From Parasponia andersonii (taxonomy: Eukaryota > Streptophyta > Magnoliopsida > Rosales > Cannabaceae): a stretch of DNA of 64,000 nt. Under the pieces are notes generated by a model that saw nothing but the letters and a program-made list of their open reading frames with translations, was not told where the DNA came from and did no database searches. Shown in pieces: positions 54,714 through 64,000 of this stretch. Every line of letters begins with the position of its first letter. The first letter of the stretch is position 1. A program made the position numbers and the translations under genes. Location of the stretch: the NCBI GenBank assembly GCA_002914805.1, contig JXTB01000201.1:16268-80267 (forward strand), given 5' to 3'.

Positions 54714-56037
54714 GTGAGGCCAAATCTTCTTCATGTTGGTATTTGTATACTAATCTTGCGGGCTTTTTGAGTACATGAAACGTGTCATCTAAAGTGCAAC
54801 TCAATAGAAACTTTTACAGAAGTTAAACGTATATTGTCAACAGCTTTTCTTTTCTACTTTTTGAATGGAAAGTAGTACAAAGTATATATGTGTATTGTTG
54901 TTTTTGCATCACTTACTCTACGTATAATCTCAAGAAGAAAAGGAAAACTAAAAAAAATACAAAAGTTACACTAAGGTTTCAATCATATTGGTCTCAGGAA
55001 AGAGTCATCAAGTAGAGGAGATTTAAGACGAACTGAAAATACTTGGACTGAAGAAGAGAATACCAAGCTTATCCAGACCATTTCAGAGTTTTATGGTAAA
55101 GGAAAGTACAAAGTTGAAGATAATCCCAAGACTGGTCATTTGGAAGCTATTAGGAGATTATTGGCACCCAAGTTGCCTGGATCTAACCTTGCTACAAAAC
55201 AGATTGAGTCTCAGATAAAGATTTTAAAGACATCTTTCCGCATTGTCCGCGAAATGTTAATTGGACCAAACCATAGTGATTTTGGCTGGGACTTGGAGGA
55301 AAAGATGGTTACTGCAAAGGAGACAGTGTGGGATGCATACATTCAGGTATGTTGCTACAAAGCATGCTATAACTATAACAAACGGCTCTTTTTTAATTGT
55401 GAATTTCAAAATTGTATTGATAGAAGTCCTTAACTTATTGATTGCCAAAATTTAACATTTGTAGAGTCATCCCGAAGCAAAGCCATTTAGAGATAAGGCG
55501 TTTCCATTCTATGATGAGTTATCCATAATTTTTGGTAAAGATGACGCAAATATGAAGGGTCTAGATATTGTTCTGGCTGATGAAGTAGAAGAAAGTAATG
55601 AAAGGCTAGGAAGGAAGAATTCTGTTGAAAGAGATGAGGATGAGAAGGAGGACGCAGACGGCGGCATCGAATCGAAGCCTTTTTCAGAAGCTCCAGAAAT
55701 TGTTCCAATCTCATCATCTGATGTTTTGTCAATGAAGAAGACAGAAAATGTTGGCTTTGGAGATATTGGGGAGGCAATTAAAGAAGCAGCACTTGTTATT
55801 GCTGGGGAAATAAGGGACTCAACGAATCGTCTAAAACAATGTTTTTCTCAAGAAATTAATGCAAAATTCATGAGACTTAATGACGAGCTGATGAAGATCA
55901 CTACTCTAACGGTGACAGAGAGACTTAAAGCCACCTACCTCATTTGCCAAAATACTGCCATCATTAACATATTTTTCAGTCTTCCTGATGGGGAGAAAGA
56001 GGAATGGGTGAGGGCTCTCATCAAGGGCTTTACTTAA
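52213..56037 (+). CDS. CC-NB-LRR immune receptor with C-terminal Myb/SANT-like domain (predicted 3-exon fusion)
   Basis: Predicted exons 52213-54713, 54998-55346 and 55465-56037, 3423 nt with stop, 1140 residues. The start MAEFVSDVAA is typical of CNLs and has G at +4. Coiled-coil domain about 1-150 (LKDVFLDAEDVLDEFE at 68-83). NB-ARC about 160-500: P-loop GVAGMGKTT 201-209, kinase-2 LLVLDDVW 276-283, RNBS-B GSKIIVTTR 303-311, CEGVPLSV 367-374, CFLYCSLFPK 426-435, and IHD 499-501 where MHD is usual. LRRs about 525-810. Then a Myb/SANT-like domain about 850-965 (W850, W931, W945), an acidic linker and a helical C-terminus. Intron 1 is 284 bp (AG|GTGAGG to GTCTCAG|G), intron 2 is 118 bp (CAG|GTATGT to TTTGTAG). 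Both introns keep frame. NLRs are cytoplasmic or nuclear pathogen sensors. The alternative is an 834-residue NLR ending at 54717 beside a Myb/SANT pseudogene. Confidence 0.75.
54714..54997 (+). other. Predicted intron 1 joining the NLR to the Myb/SANT exons
   Basis: 284 bp, AT-rich. The donor GTGAGG follows CAGAGCAG, and its first bases contain the TGA that would stop translation if the intron were kept. The acceptor is TTGGTCTCAG. Exon 1 ends two bases into a codon and exon 2 supplies the third, giving Arg. Retention yields the NLR alone; removal yields the fusion. Confidence 0.65.
54998..56037 (+). other. Exons 2-3: Myb/SANT-like DNA-binding domain and conserved C-terminus
   Basis: Exon 2 (54998-55346) and exon 3 (55465-56037) encode NTWTEEENTKLIQ, FGWDLEEKMVTA and VWDAYIQ-SHPEAKPFRDKAF followed by FYDELSIIFGKDDA. 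This is the Myb/SANT-like family (Pfam Myb_DNA-bind_3) seen in plant L10-interacting MYB (LIMYB)-like proteins. After an acidic stretch (about 55585-55665) comes a helical end with FFSLPDGEKEEWVRAL. No stop interrupts it. Going upstream in frame from exon 2, a stop (TAA 54972) is met with no ATG in between, and the first internal ATG in frame (about 55255) lies in the middle of the domain, so these exons depend on an upstream exon. Confidence 0.82.
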
Positions 56038-56278
56038 TTAGTTTCCATAGTTTATGCGTATCATGGTTGTTTGTATTAGAGATTTTTGTTGGGTACATAT
56101 TTTGAAGAGAAATATTGAACTAGAGAAGACTATTTGTGTTAATTGTTTGGGGCTTTTACCGTTTGTGTGTGCGCAGTGTTCGATTATACTCATGTTCAAA
56201 GTTTATACGTAGTTGTGATGATGTACTCAGAACGTCAAAATCTTTCTTTTGATGTTAAATATATATATATATATATAT
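56038..56278. other. 3' flank of the NLR-Myb/SANT gene
   Basis: T-rich sequence after the stop at 56037, likely containing the 3' UTR, ending in a TA microsatellite. No other gene is seen. Confidence 0.5.
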
Positions 56279-56518
56279 GGTTGCTAATCCAATAAGTATT
56301 TTTTTTCTTTACTTATGGGTAGGTATTTTTTTTTTAGCCGTTGGATCACCATCTAATGATGATCCAATAGTTATAATGAAGTGTATGAAAAGACGTGCAT
56401 CATTAATGCTCTTTTTCTCTTATTTTTTACAATAAAAAAATATGCATGCTAAATTTTCATTAGTCAAATTGATACTTATGTATAGGTAAAAAAACAATTA
56501 GTTATCGGATTGGTGCCC
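56279..56518. mobile_element. MITE copy B (inverted relative to copy A)
   Basis: 240 bp, the reverse complement of 44698-44937 over its whole length. It starts GGTTGCTAATCCAATAAG and ends CGGATTGGTGCCC, with AGCCGTTGGATCACC in the middle. It is flanked on both sides by TA microsatellites. It lies only about 240 bp after the NLR-Myb/SANT stop codon, so it may affect transcript ends. Confidence 0.8.
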
Positions 56519-56946
56519 TATATATATATATATATTTGTGACGATGTACTTAAACATTTCCTTTCGTTGTTGAATGATATATATTTGAATTTTACCATTT
56601 AAAGAGATGACCATACTTGATAATATTGTTGATTATTGATCAAGCAGAACCCAATAAATCAAACAAAATTGTAAGGTAATCCATGCTTTTGCTTCACTAT
56701 GGTTTGTTGGAATCAATGTCCAATTGTTTAAATTGTTGGAAAAACCCTCTCTCTCTCTCTCTCTCCCTTTCTGAAAAAGAAATTCTTATTACAAGATTTG
56801 CTTTTAACAATAAACGCACACCAAAATCACTCTAATATTTAACGTGGTTCAAGACAAAATTACCTACATCTATAGATCAAATAAGAAAAATTAAAGTCCC
56901 AACCAAGTCCCAACTTACTCTGTTAAGCTTTTTCACAACTCCGCAA

Positions 56947-57175
56947 GATGATGCCCCCTTGACGACTCATAAGAAGTCTCAACGCCACCATGCCCCAAAC
57001 CCAAGGCAGCCCTTAGTCATCGAAATCGAGCGCGCTATTGGCCCTGGAAGGTTATGCGACGCCGATCCCAGGGATTTGAAAGAAGAAGAAGAGGATGCAA
57101 AATTTGATATTTCAATGCTGAATTTTCCGGGAAAATTTGAAAGGCCATTGTAGAAAAAGATTCACAAGAGCAACG
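56947..57175 (+). pseudogene. Unrecognised coding remnant
   Basis: A GC-richer island in AT-rich DNA with a 64-codon frame (56959-57153, MTTHKKSQRHHAPNPRQP...). It contains RQPLVIEIERAIGPGR and an acidic run KEEEEDAKFD, then NFPGKFERPL and a stop. After the stop the frame goes on as KKIHKSNEW, so the stop looks secondary. I do not recognise the family. It may be a captured or retrocopied exon fragment from a host gene. Confidence 0.35.
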
Positions 57176-57287
57176 AATGGACTACCCATTGTGATGCTTA
57201 AGAGATTCTTACGTGCACCTAATAATAAATATATTCATATTACATAATAGACGTATCAAGTAATTAGTATCAATTTTACGATAAATT

Positions 57288-57388
57288 GTTCATTCTAATT
57301 ATTAAATATTTTTAATCTATATTATTATACTAATATTGTTCATTCTAATTATTAAATATTTTTAATCTATATTATTATACTAATATTT
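57288..57388. repeat. 50-bp perfect tandem duplication
   Basis: GTTCATTCTAATTATTAAAT... at 57288 is repeated without change at 57338. AT-rich and non-coding. The perfect match suggests a recent duplication. Confidence 0.9.
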
Positions 57389-57984
57389 TCAAGTGTCCTA
57401 ATATAATGTAAAAATTCAGTAACCTCAAAACGAAAGTTTAGTGTGCAAAAATGGCAAAACATATTGTGATGAATGTGATATATTGTGCATATGTCTTAAC
57501 AATGTTTTTTGGATAAATAATAATTAACTACTTTAAATTAGTTTCTTTATTTTTTTTTATTACTTAAATGTTTCAATGTGCAATTAATTTCTTATTTTGT
57601 GTGCTAAGAAAAAAAAAAAGCAAAGAAAATGAATAGTCTATAAGAGTTTTAGTGTATCTATTTAATGGTTTTATTCTATGATATATTTTATTACTTTAAT
57701 TTTTGCTTTGTACTACATCGGAAAAGGTATGTGTATATAGTGGCCGTAGCTAAACTCTATTAAATTAGTGCAAGTGGGTATATAGGATCTTGTAGGAAGG
57801 AATGAGTCAGCTGTAGCTTCTTTATTAGTTTGACACATAAAAAGAAATTAAGAAATGCCTAACCAATCCCATAAACCACCTCATTTTTAACCAATCCCCT
57901 AAACCACCTCATCTACTCAATTTTTTTCTACTTAATTAAAAAACTCCATTAACTTTACTCGCTTTTCACCGGCCTAGATTAGCT

Positions 57985-58173
57985 CTTTATATATGCATTA
58001 ATTTGACGAATGATGCATATTTTTTTATTATAAAAAATAAAATAGAGAAAGATCATTAATGATGTACGTTTTTTCATACACTTCATTATAATTATTGGAT
58101 CACTATGGTGATCCAACGGTTAAAAAAAAATACATACCCATAGATAAAAAAAATATTTATTAAATTGGCAACC
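57985..58173. mobile_element. MITE copy C (truncated)
   Basis: Same orientation as copy A. It lacks the left terminus but keeps ATTAATGATGTACG, TTCATTATAATTATTGGATC and the right end AAATTGGCAACC, followed by a TA microsatellite. The central hairpin (GGATCACTATGGTGATCC) is nearly perfect. Confidence 0.75.
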
Positions 58174-58479
58174 TATATATATATATATATAGCCATAATA
58201 GCAAAGTTTCCAAGTGCTAAGAAAATTAGTCTAGTCATGTGAAGCAACGCAGTGGTCAAGGTTAGTATCCACCACATCTTAGCTTGTCATTATATTAAGT
58301 TAATTGCTGTAGCTAATATATTAGAGTGAAACCTATATTGTTTCAGATACTATTTTGTTACTTAAAGGCGAGATAAGTGTTCGGAAGCACCACAATACAT
58401 AAATAGAATTCTGTAGTTAAAAGGACTCACGAGATGGTACAATTAATCCTTAAAGGTACAATTGATTTAATAAGTCTTT

Positions 58480-60304
58480 CTAATCTTTTCTTGCTGGAAT
58501 TTTAAGTGGTGATTGTTATATTGCCTTAATGTTTTATTTGATTGCTTTGAATGCTTAAGTACTGAATCTAATTGACTTAGTTATTGGAAACTAAAATTTG
58601 TACTAAATTCAGCTAGTTTTAATCCCTTGGCTCGTTTGGTTTTCCTCCTGTGGTGTGTCCGGGATATTATTTACTAAATATCTTTATCAGATTTATGAAC
58701 TTGATCGGCATTGTGAGAATATCCTTGAGGTAAGGAGAGATGTTGTCCAATTACAAATAAGAACCAAAATGAGCAACTTGGTTTGGAGACAAGTTAATTG
58801 AACTTAAAATGAATCATTGTTGGTTTTTTCTTTATTCTCTTAAATATTATTGAACTTTTTGAGCTGCTAATTGTGGAGGAGCAATTGTAATTTAATTAAA
58901 TATTTAAGGCTTTGTTGTTGTTTTTTTTAACGTAGGTTACATAGTTTATCCTAGAAACTAAGAATGTGTTGAGATACTAAATTTACTAATTTGTGCACAT
59001 CAGATTCTATAAGCATAATTGACCTTTCCTATCTATTTTATAAAAAATAAATTTTAGAATGTGGCATGTATCGATAAGTTCTTGGCTAATAGTTTTTTTC
59101 CTTGTTTAGTGTTCCAAGAGTTTGTAAATATCATTTGCATATGCTAAGTGTATCACAATCCATACCAGGTTCTTCGCACACTTACTTTTAAGGATACTGA
59201 CCTTTTTTATTATCTTTTCTATCGGATACAAGGTAAGTAAAGATTTATTTTAACTATATCACAAGAACAGTAGTAAATATAAGATATTTCCTACATGCTT
59301 ATGTTATTCATATGGTTGTTGTAAAATTTATGAAAGACATAAGCATGACATGATCATTTAAGTATGATTTTCAAAGAAATGAAGTTTTCACGCATTGGAT
59401 TCAAAATAGTACCATTGATTCTTACGAGATATGCTTTAAGTATATTGTTTGGTTGCATTAGGTAAGTATGGTTTGCACAAACATCTTTCCTACATAAGTG
59501 GGCACAACTTACTAACTGTTGGGACTGAGCATTATACTATGAGATATTAGGTGCATTACTTAGTCGGTCTGCATTAGGTAAGTATGGTTTGCACAAACAT
59601 CTTTCCTACATAAGTGGGCACAACTTACTAACTGTTGGGACTGAGTATTATACTATGAGATATTAGGTGCATTACTTAGTCGGTCTGCGTTGGATAGATA
59701 TAGTTCGCATTGGCCATGTGTTTCCTTCTTATATAGGTGGGCAAGGTCTACTGACTACCGCGACTTTGTAGTGTACTCAAAGGTTCTATAAAGAAACATT
59801 TTCTAAGAAAAGTGTTTCAAAATGAAAAGTTATAAAAGAAAGAGTACAATGGAAATTTACAATGGAAATTTCAATGAAGTTTATGTATGAAACAAATTCA
59901 CAAGTATGCATGATCTTTATTTATTGAGCATTAGCTCATTTAGTTCCTGTGATACAAATGAGGAGATATATAATATATAGAGTTGTTAGTTGGCTAGCAT
60001 GCTTTGTTGTCGCTATAGTTATACAGATATAGACGAGTTTGACTTATGGGCGATATTTTCTTTGTAATTCGATATTTTGTTTGTAAATATTTATGTAGAT
60101 GGCAAGATAAACTAATATGCTTTATGATTGTACATTTTGTAAAGACCCTTACAGAAAGTAGTGTCATATAGCTTCTTTTGTTTTACAGTTTGAAAAGTAT
60201 AAATTGACCCACATTTTTTAATAAAACTAAAGTTATGGTTTATAAAAGAATAATACTTCCTAATTTGACCTATATAGTCATATAGTTAAGTTAGGGAGTG
60301 TTAC
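58480..60304 (+). repeat. Decayed Gypsy-type LTR remnant
   Basis: AT-rich and non-coding, ending in GGGAGTGTTACA. Passages resemble the left edge of the window (GAGAGATGTTGTCCAAT versus GAGAGATGCTGTCCAAA) and the remnant near 3290 (TTATTGAGCATTAGCTCA versus TTATTGAGCGTTAGCTCA). So at least two related old LTRs flank the annotated region. Start and structure are uncertain. Confidence 0.45.
59455..59770. repeat. 116-bp tandem repeat, 2 near-perfect copies plus 1 diverged
   Basis: GCATTAGGTAAGTATGGTTT starts at 59455 and again at 59571, with almost no differences between units. A third, diverged unit begins at about 59687 (GCGTTGGATAGATATAGTTC). The array lies inside the LTR remnant. Confidence 0.9.
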
Positions 60305-61844
60305 ACCGATCGAACCGATAGAGCATTTTGTTTGTCCGATACTTTCTTTCTTTCTTGAAATGCATTCACTATTTTTCCAAATCTCTCCTCGAGAAAAAAT
60401 AAAATAAATAAAAAATTCTCTCTTGATATTAGATTATCATATCCGTTAAACATTTTCACTTTAAGAACATCTATATAATCAAAAATAATAAAATGGAAAA
60501 AAAAAATAAGGGACCTAGTTTGTATTTTATAATATTTGACCTCTAAAAATGATTGATAACACATAACAGAGCAAAAAAAAGTTGTTATTAACTTTGAATC
60601 ATTGAAACGTTTTATATTCAACTTAAAAACTTCTTATTAGATGTCTCCCATGCCAATAAAGAACAATATCACATTAATTTATTCAAAAAATAATGGATTT
60701 TGCGGACTGCGGATGTTGAAAAAAATGGCTATAAAAAATGATTGTTTGATTAGAGGAAAAATAATAATAATAAATGTGCCTTTTGTGACAAACATAATTT
60801 AAATGAGTCAATCAAGAAGATAATCATAAAGCCTATCAAAAGATCAAAAGGGAAAAGTTTTGCCCACTATCCAAATGGACCAAACCCCCGCGATAATATG
60901 TCAAATTGTTTTAGTAGGAGATATTATTAGATTCACCATAATTTAATATATTTTGAAAGTCAAGATTCTTAAGCGAATAAGTTAGCTGATTTTAGTTTTC
61001 TTGAAAATTTCTAGTTTTCGTGCTAATTGTCATTTTCTTGGCTTTTCTATTTCAGTTTTGAATTCTGTCTTTTCTCTTTTCTTCTTTCTTTTCTGTTGAT
61101 AATTTCTTTTTCTTTGTGCTTTTACTAAATAATTGAATATGGTAGTTTTTAATTAAATTGTAGAAATTCTTTACACATTCTATTATCAATATTTCTTCGT
61201 TTTTGGTCTTTTTATATTTTCAAGTTCTTGTTTCTTCAAATACTATAATACAATATATGGTTTATCATTCTTTATCATTAACAATAATATCAATAGAAAT
61301 TATAATCCCACTAATGCTTTGTCTTTCTCTACGAGGAAATATTAATGACGAATGAGACTAAGCGTTGACCCATCATCTGTTTTCTGAAATCATTAAGAAT
61401 GATGACAAATATACTGTCTCTGTTTTATAGAGTTTATTATCTTCCTAGGTCGGGAGTTTATTGTCTCCAATTATTGGGAGTTTATTGTCTCTCCTTATTG
61501 GTGTCTCCCCTTATTGGAGTACATTTCTCTATATTATTTATATTTCTCTATGGTTATCTTTATTTTTTTCCTTTTTTCCTTTTTTTCTTATGTCATAGTC
61601 AACCAGCTACATTTAATTTGGCTAGGGTAGTCTTAGAATTAGAGAAATAGCTTATCTATTAGAAGAATTTCGTCTTCCAATTTAATATGTTATTGTAAAG
61701 ATAACCATTTTATAATAACAAATTTATTACCTTGAAAAAAAAAAGAAAAAAATTATCTATCAAGAAAGTCAGCCCTAAACTCTTGTATGTCATTCAATAG
61801 TCTTATATAGAGTCACAGTTCAACAGGTACTCTTTCTTTCTTTT
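60305..61844. other. AT-rich intergenic DNA, no gene seen
   Basis: Only chance frames, long T or A runs and a small cluster of GGGAGTTTATTGTCTC-type short repeats at about 61425-61520. Confidence 0.5.
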
Positions 61845-62075
61845 TTTTTTTCCTTTTTTATAAGTATATTTTTAATCCGATAAAAATGAACATCATATTA
61901 TTTACATGCCTTCTCATAATAAAAAGATAGAGAGAGAAAGAAAGAGTATAAAATTATGTGTATTTATATATTTTTTTAATTTAATTACTCAAATTATTAT
62001 ATTTGTTAAATAATGATCTAATAACTAAAAAAAATACGGAATAACTATGTTAAAAAAATATATATACTAAATTGG
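61845..62075. mobile_element. Possible diverged MITE copy D
   Basis: Has the layout of copies A-C: a T-run, AATCCGAT near the left end, an AGAGAGAAAGAAAG stretch, TAATGATCTAATAACTAAAAAAAATAC, ATTGGTCC at the right end, then a long TA microsatellite. Similarity is weak. Confidence 0.35.
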
Positions 62076-62077
62076 TC

Positions 62078-62115
<38 letters not shown>

Positions 62116-62382
62116 TCTCTCAAGTTTTCTCCTGTCATTTGATATCATCTATATTCTTACCTTTCAGAATATTGGTAGATAATAGTTTACACTTGCTCCA
62201 CATATTCTATAATTATTAAGGGCAGTTTTGTTGGAGAAATTTATACACAATATTAATTTTCGTGTCTTCTATTTCACAAATATTTATTTTCTTATTTATT
62301 TCAAAAATACCCATTTTTTGGTATATACTAAAACATTTCATATTTAAAATTTATGTGGTATATATTTATAATATAAATTTTT

Positions 62383-62700
62383 ACCTATATTTTACATTTG
62401 AAATGTGAATGTATCCATATAGCATAAATTTTAAAATGTATATCAATTTTTAGGTATAACTTTTATTTACAAAATATATACTGTGATATATATTTTATTT
62501 AGAAAATATTTTATTTATAGGTATAACTTTTGTTTATAAAATATATACCGTGATATATATTTTTACCTATGATTTACATTTATAATGTGAATTTATACTT
62601 ATGGCATAAATTTTAAAATATACATCGATTTTTAGGTATAACTTTTATTTATAAAATATATACCATGGTATGTATTTTATTTATAAAATACTTGTCGTAT
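62383..62700. repeat. 182-bp diverged tandem duplication
   Basis: ACCTATATTTTACATTTGAA at 62383 recurs as ACCTATGATTTACATTTATAA at 62565. Both are followed by GTGAATNTAT, GCATAAATTTTAAAAT and TTTTTAGGTATAAC at the same spacing. AT-rich and non-coding. Confidence 0.75.
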
Positions 62701-63402
62701 ACAATTCCCAAAAAGTAGGTATAAAATAGGAATTTATGAAATAAAAAAAAAGGATATTTATGAAAATATGTTTAAGAAGATAAGTGTTCGTGTACTTTTT
62801 CCATTCTATTGTCACACGTCCTTCTACTATTATGCATAAATATCATATTTTAACTCTATATTCTCTGAAAATCAAAAAATATAATCTCTATTTTCTAAGA
62901 TTTAAAAAAAAAAGTAACCTGCATCTCTTTTTGGTAAAAAATTTGGTATGAATTTTTTTCTTCTAAACAATACTTCGGATATTAATATCAAAGCAACTCT
63001 TAAAAAAAAGAATGTCTTAAATACTACTATTGTCAAACAAACACATCATCTTAAGATTTTTTATATTCTAAAACAAAAAGTGTGATTGTTTTTTATTTAT
63101 TGAATAATTAGACATTGGAGAAGTGTTTAGTAGCATATTTTTGAGATATTGTAAGGGTATTTTAGATATTTTCTATTAAAATTTTGACTAAAATGGTACA
63201 CATGGCATATCATTTGTTTTTCTTATTTTGAAAAATGGAGGTGATACTTTTCTAATTTTAGAAGAACAAAAGATTGAACATAGTACTTAGAATTTGGAAA
63301 AATGGAGATGATACACATAGTGTTTAGTACTTTTTTTGATTTCATTATCATAGTGTTTAGTACTTTTTTTTGGAAGGAAAATTTCAGACGAAAAATTTAG
63401 GT

Positions 63403-63680
63403 GGATGACTAATATTTTAAACTTAATTAAATAAATGTCTACTCTTTAAATTTTATACCTAAATGTCCAGGTATATATATACTTTTATATTTGGTAGATA
63501 TGTTTATCTATTAATTTCAGTTATTGTATTGAAATATACTGGGTATATAATTTTTTATACTTAATATATAAAATTTTATGCTTGGTATATAAATATATAT
63601 ACCAGATATTTTATTATTACGTTTGATAAAAGAGATATTTACTTAAATTAGGCTCAAATTTTGGTCATATTTGTATAAAG
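63403..63680 (+). repeat. Dispersed repeat, copy 2 (partner at 2038-2275)
   Basis: Same order of landmarks as copy 1: AAATGTCTAC, CTAAATGTCCAGGTATATAT, AAATATACTGGGTATATA, CTTGGTATATAAATATATATACC and TTTTGGTCATATTTGTATAA. It has about 40 bp more than copy 1 in the middle. Confidence 0.55.
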
Positions 63681-64000
63681 CCCATTTCAAACACATCTCA
63701 TAGTTACAATAGTTGTGTGAATTTTTTGTGACTATTAGTTATAAATTTTGTGATAGTTCTAAAAAAAACTACATGAAAAAATGGTCATAAACATAGTTAG
63801 CAAAATACTTGCAAAAATTTTGTATGAATATGCGTGAATGCTAAGAATTCATAAATATATTCATACATTTATGATACGAAAAATTTCGTAAAACATGTAT
63901 ACTGTAGTAGAAGGTATAATTTGTTTCTTTAAAAATATTCATTTGTCACCTAGATTAATTTAGTAGAAATTTTTGTATAACACATTCAAAAAATGTCAAA

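Noticed and set aside
54574-54804. Reading the NLR as truncated at 54717
   Set aside because: The LRR already ends with the SSEDWPYKI motif that normally closes such proteins, so the stop does not remove any NLR part. The question is only whether the Myb/SANT tail is added.

Overview
The window looks like plant nuclear DNA, probably from a eudicot: it is AT-rich, full of nested LTR retrotransposons and a CACTA transposon, and holds an intron-containing CC-NLR disease-resistance gene. The species cannot be told from the sequence. There is one assembly gap (Ns at 50082-50543). I see no bacterial genes, CRISPR array, rRNA or tRNA gene; the tRNA-like strings are retrotransposon primer-binding sites.

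Layout. 1-4013: AT-rich DNA with decayed LTR remnants. 4014-12865: a complete but dead Ty3/Gypsy element (Gypsy-1) with LTRs, PBS, gag, pol, polypurine tract and a perfect 5-bp target duplication. 12866-16875: AT-rich DNA with a long degenerate GTTAC/ACTAGT-rich repeat. 16876 to at least 41490: the remains of a CACTA (En/Spm) transposon, recognised by its CACTACAAGAAAA terminus and by transposase and second-ORF pieces at 36660-41490. Inside it sits a Ty1/Copia element (Copia-1, 17102-35365), and inside the Copia gag sits a 13.3-kb Tat/Ogre-type Gypsy element in the opposite orientation (17693-31025, TSD CTACT). The CACTA transposase gene is also split by a solo Gypsy LTR (37146-39634, TSD CTCCT). 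41925-48368: Gypsy-2, an LTR element with no recognisable coding sequence, whose 3' LTR is cut off and joined to the 3' half of a second Copia element (Copia-2, to 51211). 52213-56037: the main gene. 56038-64000: AT-rich DNA with MITE copies, an old LTR and several short tandem duplications.

The most interesting locus is 52213-56037. An 834-codon CC-NB-LRR reading frame ends on a TGA that lies inside a good splice donor (AG|GTGAGG). Removing the 284-bp intron joins it in frame to two further exons encoding a Myb/SANT-like DNA-binding domain and a conserved helical C-terminus. The predicted product is a 1140-residue NLR with an integrated Myb/SANT-like domain. The Myb/SANT part has no in-frame ATG of its own before the core of the domain.

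A second point of interest is the Tat element. Antisense to its own genes it carries what looks like a separate transcription unit (TATA box, leader, introns, coiled-coil protein), followed by three different tandem arrays, one of them with a higher-order long-short-short-short pattern.
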